Shown here in pieces: positions 10,401 to 18,949 of a stretch of DNA of 46,024 nt; the first letter of the stretch is position 1, and every line of letters starts with the position of its first letter. The notes beneath the pieces were generated by a model, which saw only the letters and a list, made by a program, of their open reading frames with translations, was not told the origin of the DNA and made no database searches. The stretch is taken from the NCBI GenBank assembly GCA_002009475.1, contig AYTS01000037.1:1-46024 (forward strand), read 5' to 3'. The stretch comes from Candidatus Brocadia carolinensis (GTDB lineage: Bacteria; Planctomycetota; Brocadiia; Brocadiales; Brocadiaceae). A program made the translations under genes and the position numbers.

Positions 10401-10883
10401 AAACATATATTTTGATTTATTTTCTGGTGTCAGCTCAGGGAATCCATCATCTGCCCATTGTTTCCATCCTTTCCGAATAAGCGGATATCGTAACCGATAA
10501 GGACCATAAACCCTGCGATGGAAGGTATATCCTTTTAAACACATCCTTGGATTCCAGTTCCTGGTCGCCTTATTTCCGTATAGATCTGAATAGTTCTGAT
10601 GGTCATAATTCTGCTCAACCCTCATAACCACTTCATTTCTCACGAACGCCCTTACCCTGCAGGCATGGGTGTCATTTGGCGAGCACGTAAAGGTAAACGT
10701 CCGATCATACCGATACTGGTCACGATAGACACTTTCCCATGTACGATCCGGATAAGCATCTAAGGGATTTCCTACCTCCACGGCAGGTTTTAAGAGCCTG
10801 AACGCCATTGCCTTATTGGCAACGGTAAAGGTCGCACCTGTTGCCCCTGCCACTTGTAGGAAAGTTCTTCTGGTAAGCTTCAT
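7434..10883 (-). CDS. nxrA: nitrite oxidoreductase alpha subunit (Mo-bisMGD)
   Basis: Catalytic subunit of the nitrite oxidoreductase that converts nitrite to nitrate (type II DMSO-reductase family), 1149 aa. A Tat signal (RRTFLQ, residues 5-10) sends the folded enzyme across the membrane. The FS0 cluster region contains Cys67, Cys75 and Cys115 (TCSPNDTHACR and RMCLKG). Asp275 in WHGD is where type II enzymes place the Asp ligand of molybdenum; this alignment is my inference. The SD AAGGAG precedes the ATG. It is the fifth gene after nxrC in the unit nxrC-nxrB-torD-HExxH-nxrA, 67 bp after the HExxH gene. Length and motifs match the anammox and Nitrospira-type periplasmic NxrA rather than cytoplasmic NarG. 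The frame is uninterrupted over its full length. Confidence 0.95.
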   Translation of the reverse strand: MKLTRRTFLQVAGATGATFTVANKAMAFRLLKPAVEVGNPLDAYPDRTWESVYRDQYRYDRTFTFTCSPNDTHACRVRAFVRNEVVMRVEQNYDHQNYSDLYGNKATRNWNPRMCLKGYTFHRRVYGPYRLRYPLIRKGWKQWADDGFPELTPENKSKYMFDARGQDELLKASWDDAWTYAAKGIIHITKKYSGEEGSKKLIEQGYPKEMVDAMKGAGTRTFKGRGGMGLLGVIGKYGMYRFNNMLSLVDSHNRGLGPDKALGGRNWSNYTWHGDQAPGHPFSHGLQTSDVDMNDIRFSKLVIQTGKNLIENKMPEAHWLTQVMERGGKLVVITPEYSPSAQKADYWIPIKCNTDTALFLGLTKILMDEKLYDADYVKKFTDFPLLVRTDTLKRLQAKDIFPDYKLEDISHGASYKIHGLHDDQREILGDFVVWDAKTNGPQPITRDDVGDKLTAKGIDPVLDGTFKVKTVDGKEIEVMPLFEMYKIHLKDYDVDSVVEMTNSPKELIVRLAHDIATIKPVAIHYGEGINHYFHATLMNRSTYLPLMLTGNVGYMGSGSHTWAGNYKAGNFQSAKWCGPGFYGWVAEDVFNPNLDPNAPAMDLKVKGRAYDEEVAYWNHNDRPLIVNTPKYGRKCFTGKTHMPTPTKIMWFTNVNLVNNAKHVYQMLKNVNPNIEQIMSTDIEMTGSIEYADFAFPANSWMEFETHEITSSCSNPFYQIWKGGIRPVNDSKDDVMVIAGMAAKLGELLRDMRFRDFWKFALEGRPEVYINRLLDGSTTAKGYTFDDIVAGKYGEPGVALLNYRTYPRQPFWEQVHESLPFYTPTGRLQAYNDESEIIEYGENFIVHREGPEATQYLPNVIVSTNPYIRPDDYGVPESAEHWDERTVRNIKKSWAETKQTKNFLWEKGYKFFCVTPKSRHTVHSQWAVTDWNFIWNNNFGDPYRMDKRMPGVGEHQININPQAAKDLGINDGDYVYVDANPADRPYEGWKPNDPFYKVSRLMLRAKYNSSYPYDVTMIKHSSWIATEKSVKAHETRPDGRALSAGTGYQSSFRYGSQQSLTRDWSMPMHQLDSLFHKAKIGMKFVFGFEADNHGINTVPKETLVKVTKAEDGGIGGKGLWDPAKTGYTTGNENDFMKKYLNGELIKVEKS

Positions 10884-10950
10884 TTTTCCTACTCCTTTCT
10901 CAATGTAAATCCAAGTATATAAAATTTTTTACCAAAATCTCTTGTAAAAA

Positions 10951-11904
10951 TCAGCAAACCGCTTTTTTTACTTTATAAGCCTCAGTACACTGCCCGCACA
11001 CTCCGTCTTCAGGCTCCCAGTCGGGAAAATCCTTTTTTATTTCATTCACAAGATAAGTGTCTTGTTCAATACCTTCCACCCACTGATATGTCCTAAATTG
11101 GCAGAGCGGACATTGGGCACCAGGCAAAATGGTCTTTTTCTTCTTAAAGGTATGCTTAATCGGTAATCCTTCAGAAATTTTTATTACTTCATTCACGTCT
11201 TTTGCCATCCCCAGTATCCGGTCATGTGTAAAATTCTCATCCTGCCACAGGACATCAAAGATAGCCATCTTCACTTCATCAGGGATCTTCTTATAAAGAG
11301 CTGAAAACTCCTGGTATCGCCCCTCTTTATCAGAAAGCGTCTCTCTCCCGTTCCTGATCAATCTGCTATCAACATAGATATCCCAAAAGACACAATATCG
11401 TTCTTTAATAATACTTTCTTCCATGGGATTACCGCCGAGGCGTTCATCACGATAGCCGTACGAGTCACTGAACATATCTGAAGTATGCATCAATTCATGT
11501 CTCACCAATTTTTTCAGATAAGGAATATTCAGGAATCGGTCCGGCAGAATTTTGACCACAATCCTTTTCTGTCCGGCATCCTGATTCATACCCTTGGTAA
11601 GATACGAGCCTTCGTCAAAGTTGTTCACCGCCTTGGCAATTACCCCTCCGCAAGCTTTTTCGTCGAGTCCAGGGAATTCATCGAAAATTTCCTTTATGAG
11701 CTTTACAAACCCAAGCTTCTTAAAGAAATCCCACTCAATCTTTTTAAATTGTGCAGGCCTTTCATCCGAAGGAAAATTTTCGTAAACCGGATCAATGCAG
11801 GAATGATATTCGAGAGTCAGGGCAAAATCTCCCTTCTCCTCTCTGACCTTCAATTCGCTAAAAATTACTTCCTCTATCAAACTCGGATCAAATTCTAACT
11901 TCAT
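10951..11904 (-). CDS. HExxH/zinc-ribbon protein of the nxr operon, function unknown
   Basis: A 317-aa soluble protein with no signal peptide. It has a zinc-metallopeptidase-like helix HELMH at 136-140, followed by WDIYVDSRL (174-182), which could supply an acidic third ligand. The C-terminus has two CxxC pairs, CPLC (265-268) and CGQC (303-306), as in a zinc ribbon. I do not recognise a named family. The start is set at the ATG at 11904, preceded by GAGG, one base after the torD-like stop; an upstream start at 11952 would overlap torD by 47 bp. The position between the TorD-like chaperone and nxrA suggests a cytoplasmic role in NXR assembly or quality control. Proteolysis is possible but unproven. 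Confidence 0.85.
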   Translation of the reverse strand: MKLEFDPSLIEEVIFSELKVREEKGDFALTLEYHSCIDPVYENFPSDERPAQFKKIEWDFFKKLGFVKLIKEIFDEFPGLDEKACGGVIAKAVNNFDEGSYLTKGMNQDAGQKRIVVKILPDRFLNIPYLKKLVRHELMHTSDMFSDSYGYRDERLGGNPMEESIIKERYCVFWDIYVDSRLIRNGRETLSDKEGRYQEFSALYKKIPDEVKMAIFDVLWQDENFTHDRILGMAKDVNEVIKISEGLPIKHTFKKKKTILPGAQCPLCQFRTYQWVEGIEQDTYLVNEIKKDFPDWEPEDGVCGQCTEAYKVKKAVC

Positions 11905-11905
11905 A

Positions 11906-12700
11906 TCATTCCTCACCGTAATCCTCAGAGGATGCGCAGGACAGACATTCATCTGATGCCCCAGCCACTGCCTCCTGATTGAGATCAGATTCCTTATAGA
12001 TCTCTGTCTTCACATCCATCAACTTCATTTCCAGACTCAAGAACTCTTTCGTCAAAGCGGATACCGCAGAATAAAATCCCTGCCCTGCCTTTCTGGCAAA
12101 GAGAACCGAGAACAGAGGTACCCACTTTCCTATATGCTCTTTCAGGAATTTCTTCTGCGCATCAACGCATATCTGCGCCTTTTCATCACCATGATTTTCT
12201 ATGGCATAGGCTTGCTTGTACAACAAAAAGTGCATAAACTCCAATTCTACACTGACATGGTCGCACCGTTCCTTCTCTACCTCAGAAATATCAAGCCCAA
12301 AAGCCCGATAAAAACCCTGAATATCTCCTAATTCATGCACTTGCTGGAACACATGGGCTGCGCCATATTGCGTTTCATACAGGGGGCACTCTTTTGACAT
12401 CGTGTGCCCGACAATGCGCTGGTATTCGGATTGTAAGGCTTCAATTGAGGTCGCAACGGCCAACTCCTGAGTCTCACGAAAACACCTCTTTAGCTCAGTA
12501 CCATCGTCTATTCCTTCGTAACACCGCACCAACGCATGCTGATGTTCCTGAATTTCAGGTGAATTTAAAATTGACAAATTTTTCTCTATTGGATAGAGAA
12601 AGCAACCAGATAAGATCTGATACATGGCACTTCGAGTAAGCAAACCATCTACTCTGGATGCAACTTCCTGATCTAAAAGACTACTCCTGTCGGTTTCCAT
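11906..12700 (-). CDS. TorD/NarJ-like chaperone for NxrA
   Basis: Cytoplasmic all-helical chaperone of the TorD/DmsD/NarJ family, which binds molybdoenzyme signal peptides and assists cofactor insertion before Tat export. Family hallmarks are the ECPLYETQYG segment and the later ERCDHVSVELEFMHFLLY helix (the E-x-P-x-Y and DHL-x-x-EL signatures). The first in-frame start is a TTG at 12712, but the ATG at 12700 is preferred because GAGG sits 7 bp upstream, within the TTG region. It lies between nxrB and the HExxH gene with 1-14 bp spacing. The C-terminus is Cys- and Glu-rich (CLSCASSEDYGEE), which is unusual for the family. NxrA carries the Tat signal and is the probable client. Confidence 0.87.
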   Translation of the reverse strand: METDRSSLLDQEVASRVDGLLTRSAMYQILSGCFLYPIEKNLSILNSPEIQEHQHALVRCYEGIDDGTELKRCFRETQELAVATSIEALQSEYQRIVGHTMSKECPLYETQYGAAHVFQQVHELGDIQGFYRAFGLDISEVEKERCDHVSVELEFMHFLLYKQAYAIENHGDEKAQICVDAQKKFLKEHIGKWVPLFSVLFARKAGQGFYSAVSALTKEFLSLEMKLMDVKTEIYKESDLNQEAVAGASDECLSCASSEDYGEE

Positions 12701-12714
12701 AATAAACCTCAATG

Positions 12715-13926
12715 CTAAATTGAATTGTAATGTTTCGGATCTCTGATGTAAACAGGCTCTTCTACTGTAGTCCTTACAACCTCTTGTCCATCCTCACCAA
12801 GCCCAATAACAGTATCATTGTACAACTCAAACTTCTTACCATGAATCGTTGTCTCAAACACCTTTGGCCCTTCCTCAATCTTGTATTCAAATATAATAGT
12901 CTGAGTCATTCTGAATAAAGACAGAACTGCCAATCTCTCACGGGACGGTACCATGAATTTTTCGATAGCCTCGTCAACACCCGGACCAAACATCTGCCTT
13001 AGATATGACCTTGGCGCCCATCTCGGCGGTATATAGTAGATATTGGGTTCTGTTCCAAACTGTGGATAGAGCGGCAGTGCTAACTTATCATGCTTGATTA
13101 ACCATGTAACCGGGTTTTTGGGATTATCATCCAGAAACCCCTGTAAACGAATTTGTCCTACACATGCAGCCATACATCTGGTTTCCATCGGACGCCCCTT
13201 GGTTAACGGATCACGCCCTTCAATCCTGGGATAACAGGCAATGCACTTCTCACTCACTCGCGTCAAACCCCGGTACATAGGTTTTTTGTAAGGACACTGT
13301 TCAACACATTTCCGGTATCCCCTGCACCGCTTCTGATCTATCAGAACGATCCCGTCTTCTTTTCTTTTATAAATAGCCTTCCTGGGACAGGCAGCGAGAC
13401 AACCCGGATACGTGCAGTGGTTACACAACCTCTGGATATAGAAAAACCAACGGCTATGTTCCGGCAACGACGAATATTCGTCAGGCTTGTTGCTCTTTGC
13501 CACATCTTCTCCAAAATTCGGAGCACGCCATTCCTTATCTTCAGGAATATACCCAACCGCCCACTGATTAATATTCTTCTTAGCAGCAGCCTCAAATATA
13601 GTGTCACCTTCGTAAACCCCATAAGGAGATAACTTTTCATCCTTTTCATCGGTATACCAGGTATTTTCACCATTATCAATCAACTTGAGCGTTTTAACAT
13701 CCCAGGATTGCGGATAACCACCGTAAGGTTTGGTTTCCACGTTATTCCACCACATATACTCCTGTCCCTTATTATACGTCCATGCACTTTTACAGGCCAT
13801 GGTACACGTCTGACAGGCAATACACCGGTTAATATTAAATACAGCCGCAAATTGACGTTTTGGTCTGGATTCAAAATAGGGATACTCCATGCGTCTCCCC
13901 AAATGCCAGTTGTGTACTAATGTCAT
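12715..13926 (-). CDS. nxrB: nitrite oxidoreductase beta subunit (Fe-S)
   Basis: Electron-transfer subunit with four Fe-S clusters linking NxrA to NxrC, 403 aa. Cysteine groups are Cys35/38/41/45, Cys168/171/176/180, Cys201/207/211 and Cys228/231/251/255. In the third group a Tyr (204) replaces one Cys (CRGYRKCVEQCP), the signature of a [3Fe-4S] cluster as in NarH. There is no signal peptide, so NxrB is expected to be co-exported with NxrA by the Tat system. AAGGAGGA precedes the ATG. It lies 39 bp after nxrC and 14 bp before torD. The family is shared with NarH, EbdB and ClrB, and the surrounding genes favour NXR. Confidence 0.95.
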   Translation of the reverse strand: MTLVHNWHLGRRMEYPYFESRPKRQFAAVFNINRCIACQTCTMACKSAWTYNKGQEYMWWNNVETKPYGGYPQSWDVKTLKLIDNGENTWYTDEKDEKLSPYGVYEGDTIFEAAAKKNINQWAVGYIPEDKEWRAPNFGEDVAKSNKPDEYSSLPEHSRWFFYIQRLCNHCTYPGCLAACPRKAIYKRKEDGIVLIDQKRCRGYRKCVEQCPYKKPMYRGLTRVSEKCIACYPRIEGRDPLTKGRPMETRCMAACVGQIRLQGFLDDNPKNPVTWLIKHDKLALPLYPQFGTEPNIYYIPPRWAPRSYLRQMFGPGVDEAIEKFMVPSRERLAVLSLFRMTQTIIFEYKIEEGPKVFETTIHGKKFELYNDTVIGLGEDGQEVVRTTVEEPVYIRDPKHYNSI

Positions 13927-13965
13927 TTTTTAATCCTCCTTAAACTTTATTTTCTATAGAGCAAA

Positions 13966-14940
13966 CTATTGCCAAGCAACTCTTTCCAGCGTTACCGGAT
14001 GCCACTGAATAGATATATTTTTTTGCCCATTCCTATCCTGATCGCCACCGTTCCAGACCGCCATATTGAAATAACTCGTTCCACCAGGAACAAACTGCAC
14101 ATCATGCGGGTCTTCGGTAATCAAAGAACGATAGATAATCACAGTCCATACCCCATCTTCGTATTTACTGCATCCGTTTACATCCTGGTGTGCCTGTGTA
14201 GTAAGGGTTCCAAAACCCTCTGCGTTTAAATCCTCAACAGATCTGCCTCTTGCGGGTTGAGACAGCAGATTATTTGCGGCTCTTCCCCCGGATAAAACCT
14301 CAACACTCGTTATTAATTCCCGATGATAATATGCGCTATAGGGATTCAAGTTAAAGTCATCATGCATATTGGGATACTGGGTTTCAACATCTTCCAGCTC
14401 ACCCTTAACCAGCAAATCAGCCTCCCAGTCCGCCTTCCAATGCCAAAGGTTTGTCGGTTTCTCGCGATCTCCCATCCTCGGACTAAAATGTTCAGACGGC
14501 GTTATCTCCACCGCTCCCAAAGGAAACATCAAAGCTACAGCATCCCTGAATTCTTGAACCGCAATTGCTCTCGCATTCCTTGTTGGATCACTCCAGGAAA
14601 CCTTAAAATACACGACAAGGCCGTCATGAATGGCTTTCACTTCTGCAGTACTAACTGATCCGCCGCCATTCGGAAACGCCTTGTCTTGTTTTTGAAGCGG
14701 AACAGTAACACCCTTAGCATCAGTGAAAAAACCCTTCAAAGTTTCAACGTCCATATGATACGGTTTTCCTACATCTACATATTTAATATTCAACACTTCC
14801 TTTGCCGGAGTAAATTCCTCATCACTTGCCCCCTTCACCCCTGGCGCTGTTTCCTCAGCCGCAAACAATGCAGTGCTAAGAAAAGCACAGCTTAAGAGGG
14901 CCACACCATATCTTTTCAAAACTGAATATGTTTTTTTCAT
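13966..14940 (-). CDS. nxrC: nitrite oxidoreductase gamma subunit (haem b, EbdC-like)
   Basis: Haem b subunit of the ethylbenzene-dehydrogenase gamma family, which accepts electrons from NxrB, 324 aa. A Sec signal peptide is cleaved near ALFA-AEE (residue 28). The predicted haem ligands are Met156 (PRMGD) and Lys307 (NGQKN), matching the Met/Lys pair of EbdC-type proteins. The start at 14940 has GGAGGAGG upstream; an upstream start at 14976 would precede the signal peptide. It is the first gene of the nxrCBA sub-operon, after a 483-bp gap that has its own candidate promoter. A paralogue of this domain is fused to cytochrome c at 18950-20549. Confidence 0.9.
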   Translation of the reverse strand: MKKTYSVLKRYGVALLSCAFLSTALFAAEETAPGVKGASDEEFTPAKEVLNIKYVDVGKPYHMDVETLKGFFTDAKGVTVPLQKQDKAFPNGGGSVSTAEVKAIHDGLVVYFKVSWSDPTRNARAIAVQEFRDAVALMFPLGAVEITPSEHFSPRMGDREKPTNLWHWKADWEADLLVKGELEDVETQYPNMHDDFNLNPYSAYYHRELITSVEVLSGGRAANNLLSQPARGRSVEDLNAEGFGTLTTQAHQDVNGCSKYEDGVWTVIIYRSLITEDPHDVQFVPGGTSYFNMAVWNGGDQDRNGQKNISIQWHPVTLERVAWQ

Positions 14941-15423
14941 TTTCCCCCTCCTCCATAAATAATATTTCGGATACAAAAATCATTGTGCTTATACATAATA
15001 CTGAAGAGCCAAACTACCACAAAAAAAAGCTCGCAGACCTCCTTCCTAAATTAATCAAACACTCATGGCATACAACTAAATCTGATAGAGAGTATTAAGA
15101 AATTAACTGCCACACCTGATATTAAAATATTTTAGACAGAAAGGCAAACCACATTCCACAAAAAAAAGACCAATGTCAACTTTCAGACACTACCTATTTT
15201 TTTTTATTTGCAGTATATTACGTTAGCTGTTATTTTTTTTACGCAAAAACAGAACGTCATACACATTTCTTTTTTGCAAGACACAGTGCAGCAATGAAAT
15301 CAACGAGAGCACTGGCTTAAGAAAAAGGTACAGGACAAATACTTACTTGTATGCAAAAGAGGGCACCTGATGATTGGTTTTGAGGAAAAGCCAGAAGTGG
15401 TCATTGAGATCATAAGACTTTTT
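14941..15423. other. intergenic region upstream of nxrC
   Basis: 483 bp without a gene, rich in A/T tracts. It contains the candidate nxrC promoter (14995-15022) and the untranslated leader of nxrC. I see no clear terminator for the upstream USP-PCP_red gene. Confidence 0.65.
14995..15022 (-). promoter_or_regulatory. candidate sigma70-type promoter of nxrC
   Basis: Read on the minus strand, TTGTGG (15017-15022) and TATTAT (14995-15000) are separated by 16 bp. The expected start lies about 48 nt before the nxrC ATG. The -35 match is only partial. Confidence 0.35.
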
Positions 15424-16759
15424 TCAAGCACTATGAAACGAATTATCACTCATGAATAACGCCTTTGCCTCATCTACTATCTGGGGTGTTATTTCCTGAT
15501 ATCCCCTTTCCTGCGCAAACTCCTCAATTTTTTTCTTAACCATGCCTCGGATGAAAGAAGGAATTCGAGCGGTCTGTGTTTGTGCTTCGTGGGTCCATGC
15601 GGGTATCTGCTTTTTTTTTATGCTGCTTATCAGAAATTTTTTGTTCACCCGCAACTGATCCAAAGAAACCATCCTCACTAATATGCTGGCATTCAACGGT
15701 ATCCTTCATAGAGACTTTATCGTTTACGGGTCTATGAAATTCTGAAAAATCTGACTGCATAGTAGTCCTCGCTTCCGGACTTCCTCCAGCAAGCAGAACA
15801 TTACATGGCGCTAACCGCAAAAGATTTTCCGTTGTACTGCCAATATCTAAACCGTTAGTGTTATGGACTCCGGTCCTCCCCAGAATCAGGGTTGATGGAT
15901 TTTCTTTTTGGAGAAACCGCAATATTTTATCATAGGGTTTACCATCCATAAGTATGGTGTCAAGCTCAACCCCGGCATCTCCCGCCATTCTGCTTACCGT
16001 ATCAAGATGGTTCTGATAGATCTTTGCCAATCCCTTATCAATAATCTCCTCGTGAAGCGTTTCCTGCTCTTTAAATCTGAAAATTTGACCTGCTTCCTGA
16101 GAAAGCACATTCGCAATACTTTCAAAAGCAACGCGATGATAATGTGGATCAAAAACAGAAACTGCAATAAGTTTCAGGTTGAATGATTTCGCGAAATGGA
16201 TGGCGGAAGTAAATCCGGCAACGGAAGCTGCACTTCCATCTACCGCAATTACCACCTTCCCGTCTAAACCACGATTTTTCACTACAAGGACGTCGTTTTT
16301 TATACGCCTGACAACGCGTTCGCAAACACTACCAATTACCTGCTCATTCACGGCAGCCAATCCAAGGGCTCCTAAAATAACGAGGTCATACCGGTTTTCC
16401 TGCAGCTCTTTTATGATCTCATAATAATTTTTACCTTCTAACAAAAGCTCCTCATGGGGAACGGACGAGGCACTGCATTTTTTCTTAAACACATCAAGAT
16501 ACGACTCGGAAATGAGCTTGAGGCCTAAATTGATCAATGAACTGTGAAGGTCACGCTGCCGTTGTAAGACGCTTTCATCCTGATACTGAGGAGGCAACCC
16601 CTTCTCCATGTCACGAAAACGTCTCTGATGCAAAGCTGCATCATAAACGTGACACCCTACCAATAAAGAACCAAACTTTTGAGAAAGGGCAACACCTAAA
16701 TCGATGCAGGAATTGGAATGATGTGAATTGTCAACAGCGATAAATATTTTTTTATACAT
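15424..16759 (-). CDS. tandem universal stress protein fused to a PCP_red-like domain (one frameshift)
   Basis: Two UspA-type domains in tandem. The ATP-loop motifs are GALGLAAVNEQVIGS in the first and GRTGVHNTNGLDIGS in the second. As read, the frame ends at 15536 in a low-complexity tail. Removing one A from the A9 run (T9 at 15611-15619) joins it to a C-terminal segment (PAWTHEAQTQTARIP...FIRGMVKKKIEEFAQERGY...ITPQIVDEAK) ending at 15424. That segment has the look of the small PCP_red domain of light-independent protochlorophyllide reductase subunit B. The product would be 444 aa. The gene is 20 bp after the monoheme cytochrome gene and before the nxrC promoter. The domain assignment is from motif memory; function in an anammox cell is unknown. 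Confidence 0.8.
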
Positions 16760-16779
16760 AAGATTTCTTTAAAACCATG

Positions 16780-17349
16780 CTAACACTTCGAGGATTCACT
16801 TCTCAATTTCTTCCACTCACAGATTGCACCGCCCGCTAAGGCTAGGGTAATTACCGTGATAAATCCCCAGCGCATCATAGATTTGAACGGACTTTCTTTT
16901 ACATCTGCCGTGACGGGCGCTTTAGCCACAACGACAGGGCTTTCAGCTTCCGTAGCTGCAAGTCCTCTTATATATACAACCAGCTCCTTTATCCTTTTAT
17001 CCGTGAGTGTTTTACCCCACGGAGGACAAAGGTTTGATTTATCAACGGACTTTGAACCATCGGTAATCGACTTTGCAAGCTGATCATCAGTCCTTTTTTT
17101 CATATAATCCAAGTCAGTAAAGTTTCTTGGCTTTGGCTTCAGATCAATGGTAAAAAAAGTCCCATCACCTTTCCCTTTCAGTCCATGACAAGGAGAGCAA
17201 TAATAGTCAAAGGTTTTTTTCGGTGATAGTAAAAACACCTGATCTCGCGGGGAAATCTCAATTCCTTTTGCCGTTGAAAACCACCCTACTACCCCAAACA
17301 CAAGCGCCGTGCCTGTAGCAAATTTTTTCCAGGACGCAAAATATCCCAT
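16780..17349 (-). CDS. monoheme cytochrome c, C-terminal membrane anchor
   Basis: A 189-aa class I-like cytochrome c. It has an N-terminal signal or anchor (about 10-28), the haem site CSPCH at 51-55, a GDGTFF loop typical of the small cytochromes that partner dehydrogenases, and a C-terminal helix (about 158-178) with a short charged tail. The start overlaps the stop of the tetraheme gene by one base (TAATG), so translation is coupled. It is probably exported with the haem on the exoplasmic side and tethered to the membrane. Its likely role is electron transfer between NXR and the membrane module, inferred from context. Confidence 0.85.
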   Translation of the reverse strand: MGYFASWKKFATGTALVFGVVGWFSTAKGIEISPRDQVFLLSPKKTFDYYCSPCHGLKGKGDGTFFTIDLKPKPRNFTDLDYMKKRTDDQLAKSITDGSKSVDKSNLCPPWGKTLTDKRIKELVVYIRGLAATEAESPVVVAKAPVTADVKESPFKSMMRWGFITVITLALAGGAICEWKKLRSESSKC

Positions 17350-18831
17350 TATTTACCCTCTTTCTTCTTCACATGATCCATCAGAAACCCGACCAGTTGC
17401 TTCAATTCCTCATCAGAAAGGCCAAAATTTGGTTCAACCCCCTGAGGGTTTGCCTGCTGAGGATTTTTTAAATGATACACAAGATATGCGGGTTGTAACC
17501 GGTCGCCAACTGTTGCAAGGTTTGGTCCAACTACACCGCCACCCTTGGTAATATTTTCTGCATGACAGGTATTACACCCCTTCTCATAAAAGAGTTTTTC
17601 ACCTGAAGCGATGATTTCAGCGGTCGGCGGACTATCTTTATAAAGGTCGATCAAGGGGTCTTTGAATACCAGATTTTTTTCAAGGTATTCCGTAGCAGCC
17701 TTCGCTTCATCCTCAGTCAAATTGAACTTCGGCATCTGTTGGCTTAAAGGTCGAATAATGTCAGGCGCCTGCAAAAACTCACCTTCCCAGTTCATCTTGA
17801 TTTTACTACCGGCAAAAGTCAGATTTGGGGCATACGTACCACCTTTATCCTGAATCCGGTGACACGTCAAGCATCGGATATCATACAAAAGCTTTTCAAA
17901 ACCAGCAAGTCCGTCCCTTTTTTTTTTCCACCACCGGCATTAACTCAGGAATGCCCTTGATGTCATGGCAAACAAAACATCGAGCCCTCTCAACAACACT
18001 CCGTCCCTTTTCTATAAGTGCGGGATCTTTTTTGATACCTGCAAATTCCTTTTCAGTCAGTACCTGTGTTTCTGGTTTCGGCTGTTCTGCCCCCTCCTCC
18101 TCGTCCTTCTCTTCGGGAATAAATTGTGTATCGCGCATAACAAACTCGACGAGCCCTCTAACATCCTGGTCCGTGAAGCGATATTGCGCCATCATGGTAT
18201 CGGGAAAATGACTTTTTGTATTCCCCAACCAGGCGTGCAACCAGTTTCTATTGATTTTTGTCGTTATCTCCCCTAAATCTGGCCCAACGCCAACATTTCC
18301 ACCAACTCCCTTTATCGGGTGACAGATCGTACAACGGGCACGCCCCCATACACCTTTGCCAAAATTGAAAACCTTATCCATTTTATCATATTCGTCTTCA
18401 GAAAGATCATCTTCCTTTTTCAGCAAAAATTCATCCCAAGTTACCTGCGGTACATCCTTCTCTGCAATACTGCTCAGGAAGGCAATAACCGCTTTAATCT
18501 CATCAAAATCGAGCCCCAGATTCGGCATCTTGGCATTCGCCACAACTTTCTTGGGATTTGCAATCCATCTGGATAACCATTCAACGTTCGCTTTATATAG
18601 AATATTAACTAAAGGAGGTCCATTCTTAATTCTTTTGTATGGGTCTTCCAGATCGAAGGGAAGGACAGACCACTGCTCAGGCATCCGGTATTTTTTATCT
18701 AATTCCAGAAATACGCTATCGATCTTTCTTTCTTGCCCGAAAGAAAGATGAAGACTCGTCACGAATGACAAGCAACCTAAAGTTATAATCAACCATCTTT
18801 TCTGTAAGCTCACGATAGACATTAACCTCAT
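17349..18831 (-). CDS. tetraheme cytochrome c (one frameshift)
   Basis: Exported multiheme cytochrome of about 493 aa once the frame is restored. A signal peptide covers residues 1-33. A cytochrome-like helix bundle without a CxxCH (about 75-122) comes first, then haem sites CTICH (167-171) and CFVCH (285-289). The first frame ends in a nonsense tail after VVEKKK. Reading the A10 run (T10 at 17918-17927) as A9 joins it to a second frame with CLTCH and CNTCH, giving four hemes. The start at 18831 has AAGGAG 6 bp upstream; an ORF start at 18906 lies outside the signal peptide. It is between the NxrC-like fusion and the monoheme gene in the cluster. Confidence 0.83.
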
Positions 18832-18949
18832 CAAAAACTCCTTATCCTGATATAGTATTACTGTGTAAAAACTTGCCTTTGGACAGATTTTTACAACCCC
18901 TCTCACCCAATTATCAAGGGGGAATTGATTGAGACGTTCCTACGTTATA

